Source of the DNA: Thermoplasmata archaeon
GTDB lineage: Archaea > Thermoplasmatota > Thermoplasmata > UBA184
Assembly (NCBI GenBank): GCA_030039915.1
Contig: JASHUP010000148.1
Span: forward strand, 1 to 12,051
DNA: 12,051 bases
Direction of reading: 5' to 3'
Below, piece by piece: positions 6,638 through 12,051 of this stretch. Every line of letters starts with the position of its first letter. Position 1 is the stretch's first letter. Made by a program: the position numbers and the translations under genes. The notes beneath the pieces are model-generated. The model had not been told where the DNA came from, ran no database searches, and saw nothing but the letters and a program-made list of their open reading frames with translations.

Positions 6638-7326
6638 GGCTCGTTCGGCGCCTCCACTTCGGGACCGGGGAGCGCCGTGACCGCGTCCTCGAGCGGCGGG
6701 AGTTCGACCGGTACCGGTTTCGGCCGGTCGGCGACACCCTTCACGACGATCTCGTCCGGGAGCTTCGCGGTCGGACGCATGATCCAGACATTGACGCCGA
6801 TCGCGCCCGGTTTGAGTCGGGCCTGATAGAACCCCTTGTCGATCCACAGGTGGACCGCTTCGCCGCAGTATTTGATCGTCCCGGCCTTGAACCGCTCCGT
6901 CCGGTGCCGCTCCCCGGTGAGCTTTCCCGAGAGAATGACCTGGCAGCCGCGCGCTCCGGCCTCCATGATCCGGCGGACCGTCGAGTGCCCGGCGCGCCGG
7001 AAGTGCCAGCCGCGTTCGAGCGTCGACGCGAGCTTCTCGCTCATCAGCTGCGCGTTGAGACTCGGCGCGCGCTCCTCCTGCACCTCGATCTGCGGGTTGT
7101 CGAGCTGGAAGCGGGCGTGGATGTCCTCGGTGAGCCGCTTGATGAGCTCGCCGCGGTGGCCGATCAGGATCCCGGGGCGTTCGCAGATGAGCGTCACGCG
7201 GGTGCCCATCGGGGTCCGCGTGATATCGAGTCCGCCAAAGCCGGCGCGCGCACTCTCCTGGACCAGGTAATCCTTGAGCAGGACCCGGCGCATCTGCTCC
7301 TGGATCACCTTGCGCTCGGCGCTCAT
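6634..7326 (-). CDS. rps3: Small-subunit ribosomal protein uS3
   Basis: uS3 is in the 30S head at the mRNA entry channel. The 230 residues begin SAERKVIQEQMRRVLLKDYL (2-21) and FGGLDITRTPMGTRVTL (30-46), the archaeal N-terminus. A type II KH domain follows with its GxxG loop as IGHRGE (55-60). The C-terminal S3 domain has ERGWHFRRAGHSTVRRIMEA (104-123), GCQVILSGKLTGERHRTERF (127-146) and KAGAIGVNVWIM-like sequence near 172-183. From about residue 200 there is a Pro/Glu/Val-rich tail. Start ATG at 7326 overlaps the uL22 stop by 4 nt and has GGAGG 4 nt upstream; a Met 19 codons further up lies in uL22 and has no family match. Confidence 0.97.
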   Translation of the reverse strand: MSAERKVIQEQMRRVLLKDYLVQESARAGFGGLDITRTPMGTRVTLICERPGILIGHRGELIKRLTEDIHARFQLDNPQIEVQEERAPSLNAQLMSEKLASTLERGWHFRRAGHSTVRRIMEAGARGCQVILSGKLTGERHRTERFKAGTIKYCGEAVHLWIDKGFYQARLKPGAIGVNVWIMRPTAKLPDEIVVKGVADRPKPVPVELPPLEDAVTALPGPEVEAPNEP

Positions 7327-7781
7327 TCGTCCTCCTTCTTCTCCGCCAGCACGATCTCGATGTGCGTGGTCTGCTCGTTCCACGCCGTCGCACGCCCGTG
7401 GGCCCGCGGCATGCTCGCCTTGCGGATCCGGCCCCGGCTGCTGGCCGCGATCTTCACGAAGAGCCGGTCGACGTCCATCCCTTCGTACTCCGCGTTCTCC
7501 CGCGCGTTCTCGAGGATCTTCAGTACGTTCTGCGCGACCTTCTTGGCGTAGCGACCGGGACCGGTGCCGCTGTGGTGGGCGGTCTCCTGGTTGTACCGGC
7601 GGAACGGGATCGCGTGGCGGAGGGCGATGGCGTCCTCGAGGACCGTCGTCGCGCGCTCGACCGGAAGCCCGCGGATGGCGTTCAGGACCTCGTACGTCTT
7701 CTTCGGGGAGATCGGAAGCTCGACCCCGCGCGCGCGGGCGACGCTCACCCCCGATTCGGTCCGGTACGTGTACCCGCGCAT
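7323..7781 (-). CDS. rpl22: Large-subunit ribosomal protein uL22
   Basis: uL22 lines the nascent-peptide exit tunnel with its long hairpin, near the constriction formed with uL4. The 152 residues show GVELPISPKKTYEVLNAIRG (19-38), RATTVLEDAIALRHAIPFRR (43-62), the archaeal insert YNQETAHHSGTGPGRYAKKV (63-82), FVKIAASSRGRIRKASMPRA (108-127) for the hairpin tip, and TTHIEIVLAEK near the end. This is the archaeal/eukaryotic length. Start ATG at 7781 is 13 nt after the uS19 stop with GGGAGA upstream. Confidence 0.97.
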   Translation of the reverse strand: MRGYTYRTESGVSVARARGVELPISPKKTYEVLNAIRGLPVERATTVLEDAIALRHAIPFRRYNQETAHHSGTGPGRYAKKVAQNVLKILENARENAEYEGMDVDRLFVKIAASSRGRIRKASMPRAHGRATAWNEQTTHIEIVLAEKKEDE

Positions 7782-7794
7782 CGATCGATCTCCC

Positions 7795-8220
7795 TCACTT
7801 CAACGGCATGAATTTCGAGGAGCGCGTCGCGCCGACCCCCGGCCCCGAGTGCTTTTCGAAGCGGCGGGTGAGCGAGAACTCGCCGAAGTAGTGGCCGATC
7901 ATCTCGGGCCGGACCTCGATCTCCTTGAACTCCTTCCCGTTGTGGACCGCCACGTGGCGGCCGACATGCTCGGGAAGCACGAGCGCGTCGCGACAATGCG
8001 TGCGCACGAGCTTCTCGGGCGGCGTGGCCCGCATCGCTTCGAAAAATCGAGTCGTTTCGGCGTTGAAGCCACGACGGATCGACCGTCGCGCGCGCGCCGT
8101 CAGGATCTTGGTGAGCTCTTCGAGATTCATCGCGCGGAGCTCGGGGAGCGTCTTCCCTCGGAGGGTGAACTCCCGCTTTCGGCGGGCCTCGACCTTCTTC
8201 GCCCGACGGCCCTTCGGCAT
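7795..8220 (-). CDS. rps19: Small-subunit ribosomal protein uS19
   Basis: uS19, in the 30S head with uS13, contacts the large subunit and the A-site tRNA region. The 141 residues start with the archaeal leader KKVEARRKREFTLRGKTLPE (8-27), continue with LEELTKILTARARRSIRRGF (33-52), and carry the universal core VRTHCRDALVLPEHVGRHVA (72-91), VHNGKEFKEIEVRPEMIGHY (92-111) and GEFSLTRRFEKHSGPGVGAT (113-132). Start ATG at 8220 is 2 nt after the uL2 stop, with GGGAGGGG about 10 nt upstream in the end of uL2. The open frame extends upstream to 8505, but only the part from 8220 resembles the family. Confidence 0.97.
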   Translation of the reverse strand: MPKGRRAKKVEARRKREFTLRGKTLPELRAMNLEELTKILTARARRSIRRGFNAETTRFFEAMRATPPEKLVRTHCRDALVLPEHVGRHVAVHNGKEFKEIEVRPEMIGHYFGEFSLTRRFEKHSGPGVGATRSSKFMPLK

Positions 8221-8222
8221 GG

Positions 8223-8951
8223 CTAACGGCCCCTCCCTTCGCGCAACTGGCGTTTCTTGCGAGCGGACCGGGAGAACCGCCCGACCTTCGCCCCCGGCCA
8301 CGTTCCGCTCGACACCGTGCTCGGTCGACCGACGTGCTGGTGCGCCCCACCCCCGAACGGGTGGTTGACGGGGTTCATCGCGACGCCGCGGACCTTGAAC
8401 GCGGCGCGAGCGAGTGAACGGGTCGCCCAGACCTTCTTTCCTGCCTTGATGATCGGTCGCTCCTTGCGGCCGCCCCCACCGACCGCACCGACCTGCGCCC
8501 GGCACGTCGCGAGGAACTGCTTGAACGCTCCCGAGGGGAGCTGCACCGTGACTTCCGAGCCCGAGTGGGCCGTCACGAGCGCGCTCGTCCCGGCCGCGCG
8601 AACGAGGCGACCGCCGTCGAACGGCTTCACCTCGAGGTTCGAGACGAGCGTTCCGTCGGGGATGTTCCCGAGCGGCAGGATCGACCCCCGGTCGACTTTT
8701 CCCTCCTGGAACGCGACCGTATCGCCGGTCGCGAGCCCGGCGGTGGCGAGGACCCGAACGGTCGTCCCCTCGGGTCCGGCCACCTCGGCGACCGGGGCCG
8801 TCCGTCCCGGTTCGGGGACGATGGCGACGACCGTGCCCTCCCCGACGATCGTGGGGGCGGGGTGGTAGACGGCGCCGTGATGGCGATGACTGGGAGACCG
8901 GTACGTTCCGGTGCCGCTGCCGCGCCGCCGAGAGATGATGCGCTTTCCCAT
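8223..8951 (-). CDS. rpl2: Large-subunit ribosomal protein uL2
   Basis: uL2 is a core 23S rRNA-binding protein close to the peptidyl-transferase centre and needed for subunit joining. The 242 residues are the archaeal/eukaryotic form: GKRIISRRRGSGTGTYRSPS (2-21), the OB-fold domain with GDTVAFQEGKVDRGSILPLG (76-95) and IPDGTLVSNLEVKPFDGGRL (97-116), the SH3-like domain with GTSALVTAHSGSEVTVQLPS (121-140) and GRKERPIIKAGKKVW (161-175), and the conserved MNPVNHPFGGGAHQHVGRPS (192-211). His197 sits in the NHPFGGG motif that corresponds to the conserved His of bacterial uL2 (His229 in E. coli). Start ATG at 8951 shares one base with the uL23 stop. Confidence 0.98.
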   Translation of the reverse strand: MGKRIISRRRGSGTGTYRSPSHRHHGAVYHPAPTIVGEGTVVAIVPEPGRTAPVAEVAGPEGTTVRVLATAGLATGDTVAFQEGKVDRGSILPLGNIPDGTLVSNLEVKPFDGGRLVRAAGTSALVTAHSGSEVTVQLPSGAFKQFLATCRAQVGAVGGGGRKERPIIKAGKKVWATRSLARAAFKVRGVAMNPVNHPFGGGAHQHVGRPSTVSSGTWPGAKVGRFSRSARKKRQLREGRGR

Positions 8952-9214
8952 CAGAACACTCCCGCCCGGCCGCCGATGTCCTCAGCGGAGAACTCCTTCG
9001 TGAATCGGACCGTCGCGATCTTACCGACCCGCACGATCTTGACGGTGACCTTCGCCACCTTGCATTGATAGGTGGATTCGACCGCGCTGCGGATCTCGGC
9101 CCGGCTCGCCCGTCGGTCGACGACGAACTCGAGCTTGTTCTGCCGCTCCATTTCGTCCATCGACTTTTCGGTCACGTAGGCGTGCAGGATGATGCGGTGG
9201 CGCAGGCTCGTCAT
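8951..9214 (-). CDS. rpl23: Large-subunit ribosomal protein uL23
   Basis: uL23 sits at the tunnel exit and is a docking site for SRP and, in bacteria, trigger factor. Its 87 residues are the short archaeal type: YVTEKSMDEMERQNKLEFVV (13-32), RRASRAEIRSAVESTYQCKV (34-53), VTVKIVRVGKIATVRF (56-71) and the archaeal end block SAEDIGGRAGVF (76-87). Start ATG at 9214 overlaps the uL4 stop by 4 nt, with GAGGTGG about 4 nt upstream. The same frame is open upstream to 9811 within uL4, but that part is shadow. Confidence 0.97.
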   Translation of the reverse strand: MTSLRHRIILHAYVTEKSMDEMERQNKLEFVVDRRASRAEIRSAVESTYQCKVAKVTVKIVRVGKIATVRFTKEFSAEDIGGRAGVF

Positions 9215-10047
9215 GGGGCCACCTCTCCGAGGCGCTCGCGCAGCGACTCGACGGCCGCGCGGGAGAAGAGCGTGAGGCGCCCGGCCGCCCCGCCGGGAGC
9301 GAGGTCCTCGGTGGCGAGACGACGCGCCGGAACCACCTCCACGCCCGCGAGGTTGCGGAACCCGAGCGCCTTCCCGGGGCCGCTCGTCACGACCAGCAAA
9401 CTTCGCGGAGTACGGCGGACGCGACCGCGGCGACGAGCCCGGCCGGACGACGTCAGATGCGTGCCCTCCCGGGCTCGTTCCACGTCGTTCCAGAGCTTCA
9501 GCCGTTCGAGCAGAACCTGCGCATCGCGCGTGTGGACGATCTCTTCGACCAGATCCTCGAGGACGACCGGAAGGTGAAGGGCGGGCGGCACCGAGTGCCC
9601 GCGTCCGACCGCGAGCTTCGGCTCGCGCGTCGCCGCAAGCGCCGAGGCGAACGCGAGCCGGCGCTCCTTGCGATTGATCTTCTTCTCCCAAATTCGCTCG
9701 ACCCGCGGCGGGTGCGCCGGGCGACCGCCGACCGTGTTCGGAGCTTGCGCCCCTCGCATCGAGTCCATGAGCCTCGGCGTGCGCGCGACGCCCCGTCCCT
9801 TTCCGGACCACTCGACCGAGTGGCGGAGACCCGCGGTCGGGCTCGTTCCGTACGGCTGACGCCGGTGCGACTGAGCCGCCACCACGGCCCGGTGGATGAG
9901 GTCGGGTCGGATCGGGGCGGAGAAGGCGAGCGGAAGCGCGAGGACCGAGCCGGGTTTCCCGTCGAGCCCCACCAGGTGCACCCGGTGGTGCGGCGCGGCG
10001 CGCTCGGAGACGTCGGGCGGGGCGCCCGGCACTTCGGGAGGCGTCAT
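9211..10047 (-). CDS. rpl4: Large-subunit ribosomal protein uL4
   Basis: uL4 forms, with uL22, the constriction of the nascent-peptide tunnel. The 278 residues are the archaeal/eukaryotic type: LPLAFSAPIRPDLIHRAVVA (38-57), then the long tunnel loop GTSPTAGLRHSVEWSGKGRG (67-86) with VARTPRL and NTVGGRPAHPPRVE (104-117), KKINRKERRLAFASALAATR (122-141), the VVLEDLVEEI (161-170) helix region and a basic stretch SSGRARRRGRVRRTPRS (200-216). The last residues form the LATEDLAPGG and LTLFSRAAVESLRERLG segments. Start ATG at 10047 overlaps the uL3 stop by 4 nt; no well-spaced GGAGG precedes it, so coupling to uL3 is likely. An open frame reaching 10182 lies inside uL3 and is not family sequence. In E. 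coli uL4 represses this operon; nothing here shows that for this archaeon. Confidence 0.97.
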   Translation of the reverse strand: MTPPEVPGAPPDVSERAAPHHRVHLVGLDGKPGSVLALPLAFSAPIRPDLIHRAVVAAQSHRRQPYGTSPTAGLRHSVEWSGKGRGVARTPRLMDSMRGAQAPNTVGGRPAHPPRVERIWEKKINRKERRLAFASALAATREPKLAVGRGHSVPPALHLPVVLEDLVEEIVHTRDAQVLLERLKLWNDVERAREGTHLTSSGRARRRGRVRRTPRSLLVVTSGPGKALGFRNLAGVEVVPARRLATEDLAPGGAAGRLTLFSRAAVESLRERLGEVAP

Positions 10048-11045
10048 GCTCCCTGCTTCGATCGCGTGCTGAAGTAGCGCAGGTCGACCTTCTCGACCGC
10101 GGAGATATGGCTCCGCATCGGCGCGCGGAAGCGAAGAAGGCGCTTCGCGGGACCGGGCAGCGAGCCGTGCAGGACGATGCACGAGCTCTGGACCTCCCCG
10201 TAGTGCGGAAACCCGCCGGCGGGAGTGATCGGATCGACCCTCGGGTCCCGGACGATCTTGAGGACGCGCATATTGAACTGCGTCCGTCGGTGATAGCCCT
10301 GCTGACCCGCCTGGGGAATCCGGTAGCTCACGAAGCTCGGATTGTGCGGGCCGAGCGTGCCGATCATGCGCCGGTGCTTCGAATTCTTCCGGGGCTGGAG
10401 TTTCACGCCCCAGCGTTGGATGTGACCCTGGAAACCGAATCCCTTCGTGACCCCGATGACATCCAGGAACTCTCCTTCCTTCGTGAGGCGGTCCGCCGGA
10501 ATCTCCTGCCCGAGATGCTGGAGCGCGAAGGCTCGCCGCTCGTCGAACTTCTCGCCGGCCACGCGGACCTCGAACAAGGTCGGGGCCTTCGAGCCGATTC
10601 CGGTGATGAGATGGGGTTGGGTGTGGGCGATCAGCCGGACCTCGTCGCCCGCGGTCGTTCCAAACGCCTCGAGGGCCGCCGCCGGGCTTGCGGGGTGGTT
10701 CGGGATGCGTCGGAGGAGTTCCTCCGAGAGGCCACCCGCCCAGACCTCCGAGACGACCCGCGACCCGTAGGGGTGCCGCGCGTAGACGCGGGCGCCCACC
10801 ACGCGGAGCGGGGGGACCTCGACCACGGTCACGGGGACCGCGACTTCCTGGCCCGCCGTGGTGGATCGCTTTCGGTAATCGACGATGAACGCGTGGGTCA
10901 TGCCGACCTTGAAGCCGGCGAAGCCTTCGATCGCCGCGGGCTTGGTCCCCGGTGCCCAGGACCGGACCCGGGGAACGGGCCGTGCGGCCCGGGAACGCGG
11001 GGAGAACGCGAGGGATCCTCGCCTCGGGCGATGTCGTCGAGCCAT
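10044..11045 (-). CDS. rpl3: Large-subunit ribosomal protein uL3 (first gene of the operon)
   Basis: uL3 is an early assembly protein whose central extension reaches the peptidyl-transferase centre. The 333 residues start ARRHRPRRGSLAFSPRSRAA (2-21), the standard archaeal N-terminus, with GFAGFKVGMTHAF (41-53), AGEKFDERRAFALQHLGQEI (163-182), DVIGVTKGFGFQGHIQRWGV (195-214), PRKNSKHRRMIGTLGPHNPS (218-237) and PQAGQQGYHRRTQFNMRVLK (244-263). At the finger tip, His234 replaces the Trp usual in archaea and yeast (Trp255 in yeast). The start is ATG at 11045. The frame is open up to 11246, but a TATA box at 11096-11102 and family length both exclude that. No close Shine-Dalgarno site precedes this ATG, unlike the downstream genes. 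Confidence 0.97.
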   Translation of the reverse strand: MARRHRPRRGSLAFSPRSRAARPVPRVRSWAPGTKPAAIEGFAGFKVGMTHAFIVDYRKRSTTAGQEVAVPVTVVEVPPLRVVGARVYARHPYGSRVVSEVWAGGLSEELLRRIPNHPASPAAALEAFGTTAGDEVRLIAHTQPHLITGIGSKAPTLFEVRVAGEKFDERRAFALQHLGQEIPADRLTKEGEFLDVIGVTKGFGFQGHIQRWGVKLQPRKNSKHRRMIGTLGPHNPSFVSYRIPQAGQQGYHRRTQFNMRVLKIVRDPRVDPITPAGGFPHYGEVQSSCIVLHGSLPGPAKRLLRFRAPMRSHISAVEKVDLRYFSTRSKQGA

Positions 11046-11054
11046 GGGTCGATA

Positions 11055-11069
11055 GGAGGCCCTGCCTCC
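11055..11069 (-). promoter_or_regulatory. Short hairpin in the predicted 5' leader of the ribosomal operon
   Basis: On the mRNA strand GGAGGC-AGG-GCCTCC forms a perfect 6-bp stem with a 3-nt loop, placed 9 nt before the uL3 ATG. If transcription starts about 26 nt downstream of the TATA centre (near 11072), the hairpin begins almost at the 5' end of the transcript. The stem contains the only GGAGG of the leader, 19 nt from the ATG, too far for standard use. A role in mRNA stability or feedback control is possible but not shown. Confidence 0.5.
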
Positions 11070-11095
11070 GGTGGGGACGGGGGAGAAGGGTGCCC

Positions 11096-11102
11096 TATAT
11101 AA
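11096..11102 (-). promoter_or_regulatory. TATA box of the ribosomal-protein operon
   Basis: TTATATA read on the minus strand stands out in GC-rich surroundings, 50 nt upstream of the uL3 ATG. It fits the archaeal TATA consensus better in this direction than toward the divergent gene. The bases upstream (GCGAGCGC) are not a typical purine-rich BRE. Predicted transcription start is near 11070-11074, giving a leader of about 25-29 nt. Confidence 0.7.
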
Positions 11103-11105
11103 GCG

Positions 11106-11119
11106 CTCGCGCGCGCGAG
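11106..11119. repeat. Perfect 14-nt palindrome next to the TATA box
   Basis: CTCGCGCGCGCGAG is its own reverse complement and lies 3 bp upstream of the TATA box as read toward uL3. It contains five consecutive CG steps. The position could affect TFB/TBP binding or be a regulator site; in GC-rich DNA a chance origin is also possible. Confidence 0.5.
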
Positions 11120-11161
11120 TGTGCCGGCCCGTCAGAGATGCGAAATTCTCCTCGAAAATCG

Positions 11162-11278
11162 ACGAGCGGCCGCTCGCGTTCTCGGACGCGCGCGTAGAGC
11201 GACGAGCGGTTGCCGGAGCCCCGCGCGTGGCCCCGGAAATCCCCAACTGTTAAGCGGCGCGCGCCCTCCCACGAGCGG
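11162..11278 (+). repeat. Three direct copies of the octamer ACGAGCGG
   Basis: Copies lie at 11162-11169, 11202-11209 and 11271-11278. The first two are longer (GACGAGCGG) and exactly 40 nt apart; the third is 69 nt further on and 11 nt before the dehydrogenase ATG. All are in the same orientation, upstream of or in the leader of the plus-strand gene. Confidence 0.45.
11163..11176. repeat. Perfect 14-nt palindrome in the divergent intergenic region
   Basis: CGAGCGGCCGCTCG is its own reverse complement, about 64 nt upstream of the TATA box (toward the dehydrogenase gene). Its left arm is part of one of the repeated ACGAGCGG octamers. It could bind a dimeric regulator; this is unproven. Confidence 0.5.
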
Positions 11279-11289
11279 AGCGGCGGAGC

Positions 11290-12051
11290 ATGCAGGCATT
11301 CGTGAAGACCACGCGGGGTCCCGGCGCGGAGATCCAGACGGTGCCCGAGCCGAAGCCCGCGGACGACGAGGTCCTGATTCGCGTGCTCGCCTCGTCGATC
11401 TGCGGGACCGACGTGCACATCTGGGTGTGGAACGACTGGGCCAAGACGCACGTCCGCCACGTGCCCATGATTCCCGGCCACGAGGTCTGCGGCGAGATCA
11501 TCGAGGTCGGCAAGCGGGTGCGGAGTCTCCGAGTGGGGGACCGAGTTTCTGCCGAGACGCACATCGTGGACGGGACCTGCTACCAGTGCCGGACCGGGAA
11601 CATGCACATCTGCGAGAACGTCGAGGTGCTCGGGGTCCACCGGAACGGAGTGTTCGCGGAGTTCGCCGTGCTTCCCGAACTCAATGCGTGGAAGAACGAC
11701 CCCAAGCTCGACCCTTCCCTCGCGTCGGTCCAGGAACCGCTCGGGAATGCGGTCCACTCCCTCCTCCCCGAGGCGAATCTCGAGGATATCGCCGGAGGAA
11801 CGGTGCTCGTCACCGGCTGCGGACCGATCGGGCTGCTCGCGATCGCCGTGGCGAAGACCCTCGGAGCGCGTCGAGTGTTCGCGACCGAAGTGAATCCGCT
11901 CCGCGCGTCGCTGGCGAAGAAAATGGGCGCGGACCTCGTGCTGAACCCGGCCGACCCGGGGGTGTCGGCCGTTCAGGCGATTCGCGACGAGACCGAAGGC
12001 CGGGGCGTCGACGTGGCGGTCGAGATGTCCGGGCACCCGGCTGGCCTCAAG
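11290..12051 (+). CDS. tdh: L-threonine 3-dehydrogenase, zinc- and NAD-dependent; 3' end cut by window edge
   Basis: Medium-chain zinc dehydrogenase that oxidises L-threonine to 2-amino-3-ketobutyrate with NAD, the first step of threonine breakdown toward glycine and acetyl-CoA. The visible 254 residues are about three quarters of the usual ~345. By comparison with archaeal threonine dehydrogenases, the catalytic zinc site is Cys38, His64, Glu65 (GHE) and Glu149 (in the QEPLGNAV block). The structural zinc lobe is at 94-108: Cys97, Cys100 and Cys108, with Asp94 where the first Cys is expected. The Rossmann motif is GCGPIG (176-181), and Glu200 at the end of the second strand favours NAD over NADP. 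The block FAEFAVLPELNAWKN (122-136) is typical of Tdh. Start ATG at 11290; an upstream GGCGGAG may be a weak ribosome site. It is divergent from the ribosomal operon, so co-function is not implied. A related polyol or alcohol dehydrogenase is the alternative. Confidence 0.88.
   Translation, partial: MQAFVKTTRGPGAEIQTVPEPKPADDEVLIRVLASSICGTDVHIWVWNDWAKTHVRHVPMIPGHEVCGEIIEVGKRVRSLRVGDRVSAETHIVDGTCYQCRTGNMHICENVEVLGVHRNGVFAEFAVLPELNAWKNDPKLDPSLASVQEPLGNAVHSLLPEANLEDIAGGTVLVTGCGPIGLLAIAVAKTLGARRVFATEVNPLRASLAKKMGADLVLNPADPGVSAVQAIRDETEGRGVDVAVEMSGHPAGLK

Larger units (their letters stand above)
11046..11289. other. Divergent intergenic region between uL3 and threonine dehydrogenase
   Basis: These 244 nt hold no gene on either strand that I can support. 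From left to right: the leader hairpin, the TATA box facing uL3, a 14-nt palindrome, a pair of CGAAA-type heptamers 12 nt apart (11141-11147 and 11153-11159), a second 14-nt palindrome, and three ACGAGCGG octamers. I find no convincing TATA box for the plus-strand gene; a weak AT-richer patch lies at 11236-11253. Confidence 0.8.

Noticed and set aside
8221..8505. Upstream extension of the uS19 frame
   Set aside because: It lies in another frame of uL2; the uS19 family sequence begins at the ATG at 8220, which has a good ribosome site.
10048..10182. Upstream Met start for uL4 (45 extra residues)
   Set aside because: The extra part lies inside uL3, has no uL4 similarity, and the ATG at 10047 gives the regular 4-nt overlap.
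11046..11246. Upstream extension of the uL3 reading frame by 67 codons
   Set aside because: It runs through the TATA box and palindromes, has no family similarity, and the standard archaeal uL3 N-terminus begins exactly at the ATG at 11045.
11236..11253. Possible promoter of the dehydrogenase gene
   Set aside because: The patch around CAACTGTTAAG is only mildly AT-rich and does not match a TATA box; too weak to list as a promoter.
11095..12036. Long minus-strand open frame (313 residues) opposite the threonine dehydrogenase
   Set aside because: It is the antisense of a clear enzyme gene with intact zinc and NAD motifs; its sequence is His/Arg/Val-rich with no recognisable domain, a usual effect of high G+C.

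Overview
This window is the archaeal S10/spc ribosomal-protein superoperon, read on the minus strand, plus the 5' part of one divergent metabolic gene. The organism is an archaeon. Support: eS4, eL32 and eL19 (absent from bacteria), the RNase P protein Rpp29/Pop4 between uL29 and uS17, archaeal versions of uL2, uL3, uL4, uL5 and uS5, a TATA-type promoter, and Shine-Dalgarno sites of the GGAGGTGA kind. By eye the DNA is about two-thirds G+C, so long open frames on the wrong strand are common. The gene order fits a euryarchaeal-type genome, possibly a GC-rich member of the Thermoplasmatota. That placement is inference and no marker here proves it.

Layout in transcription order (right to left): uL3 (10044-11045), uL4, uL23, uL2, uS19, uL22, uS3, uL29, Rpp29, uS17, uL14, uL24, eS4, uL5, uS14, uS8, uL6, eL32, eL19, uL18, uS5 (cut by the left edge at base 1). 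The 21 genes form one unbroken unit. Of 20 junctions, 14 overlap (ten by exactly 4 nt as ATGA/GTGA, two by 1 nt as TGATG, one by 8 nt, one by 11 nt). The six gaps are 2 to 13 nt. Most starts have a GGAGG-like site in the preceding gene, so the unit is probably one transcript with coupled translation. The products build both ribosomal subunits; Rpp29 ties the operon to tRNA 5' maturation. Two real genes are easy to miss: the 49-residue zinc protein uS14, which starts at TTG, and the edge-truncated uS5.

At the right, a 244-nt intergenic region (11046-11289) separates uL3 from a divergent plus-strand gene (11290 to the window end) encoding a zinc-dependent L-threonine 3-dehydrogenase. It contains a TATA box facing uL3, a leader hairpin, two perfect 14-nt palindromes and three copies of an octamer.

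I see no new biological system; this is a canonical housekeeping region. Details worth checking: a 28-nt near-identical segment shared by the low-complexity tails of uL24 and eL32, a Trp-to-His change at the tip of the uL3 central finger, a Cys-to-Asp change in the structural-zinc site of the threonine dehydrogenase, low-complexity terminal extensions on several ribosomal proteins, and the structured leader and divergent promoter region.
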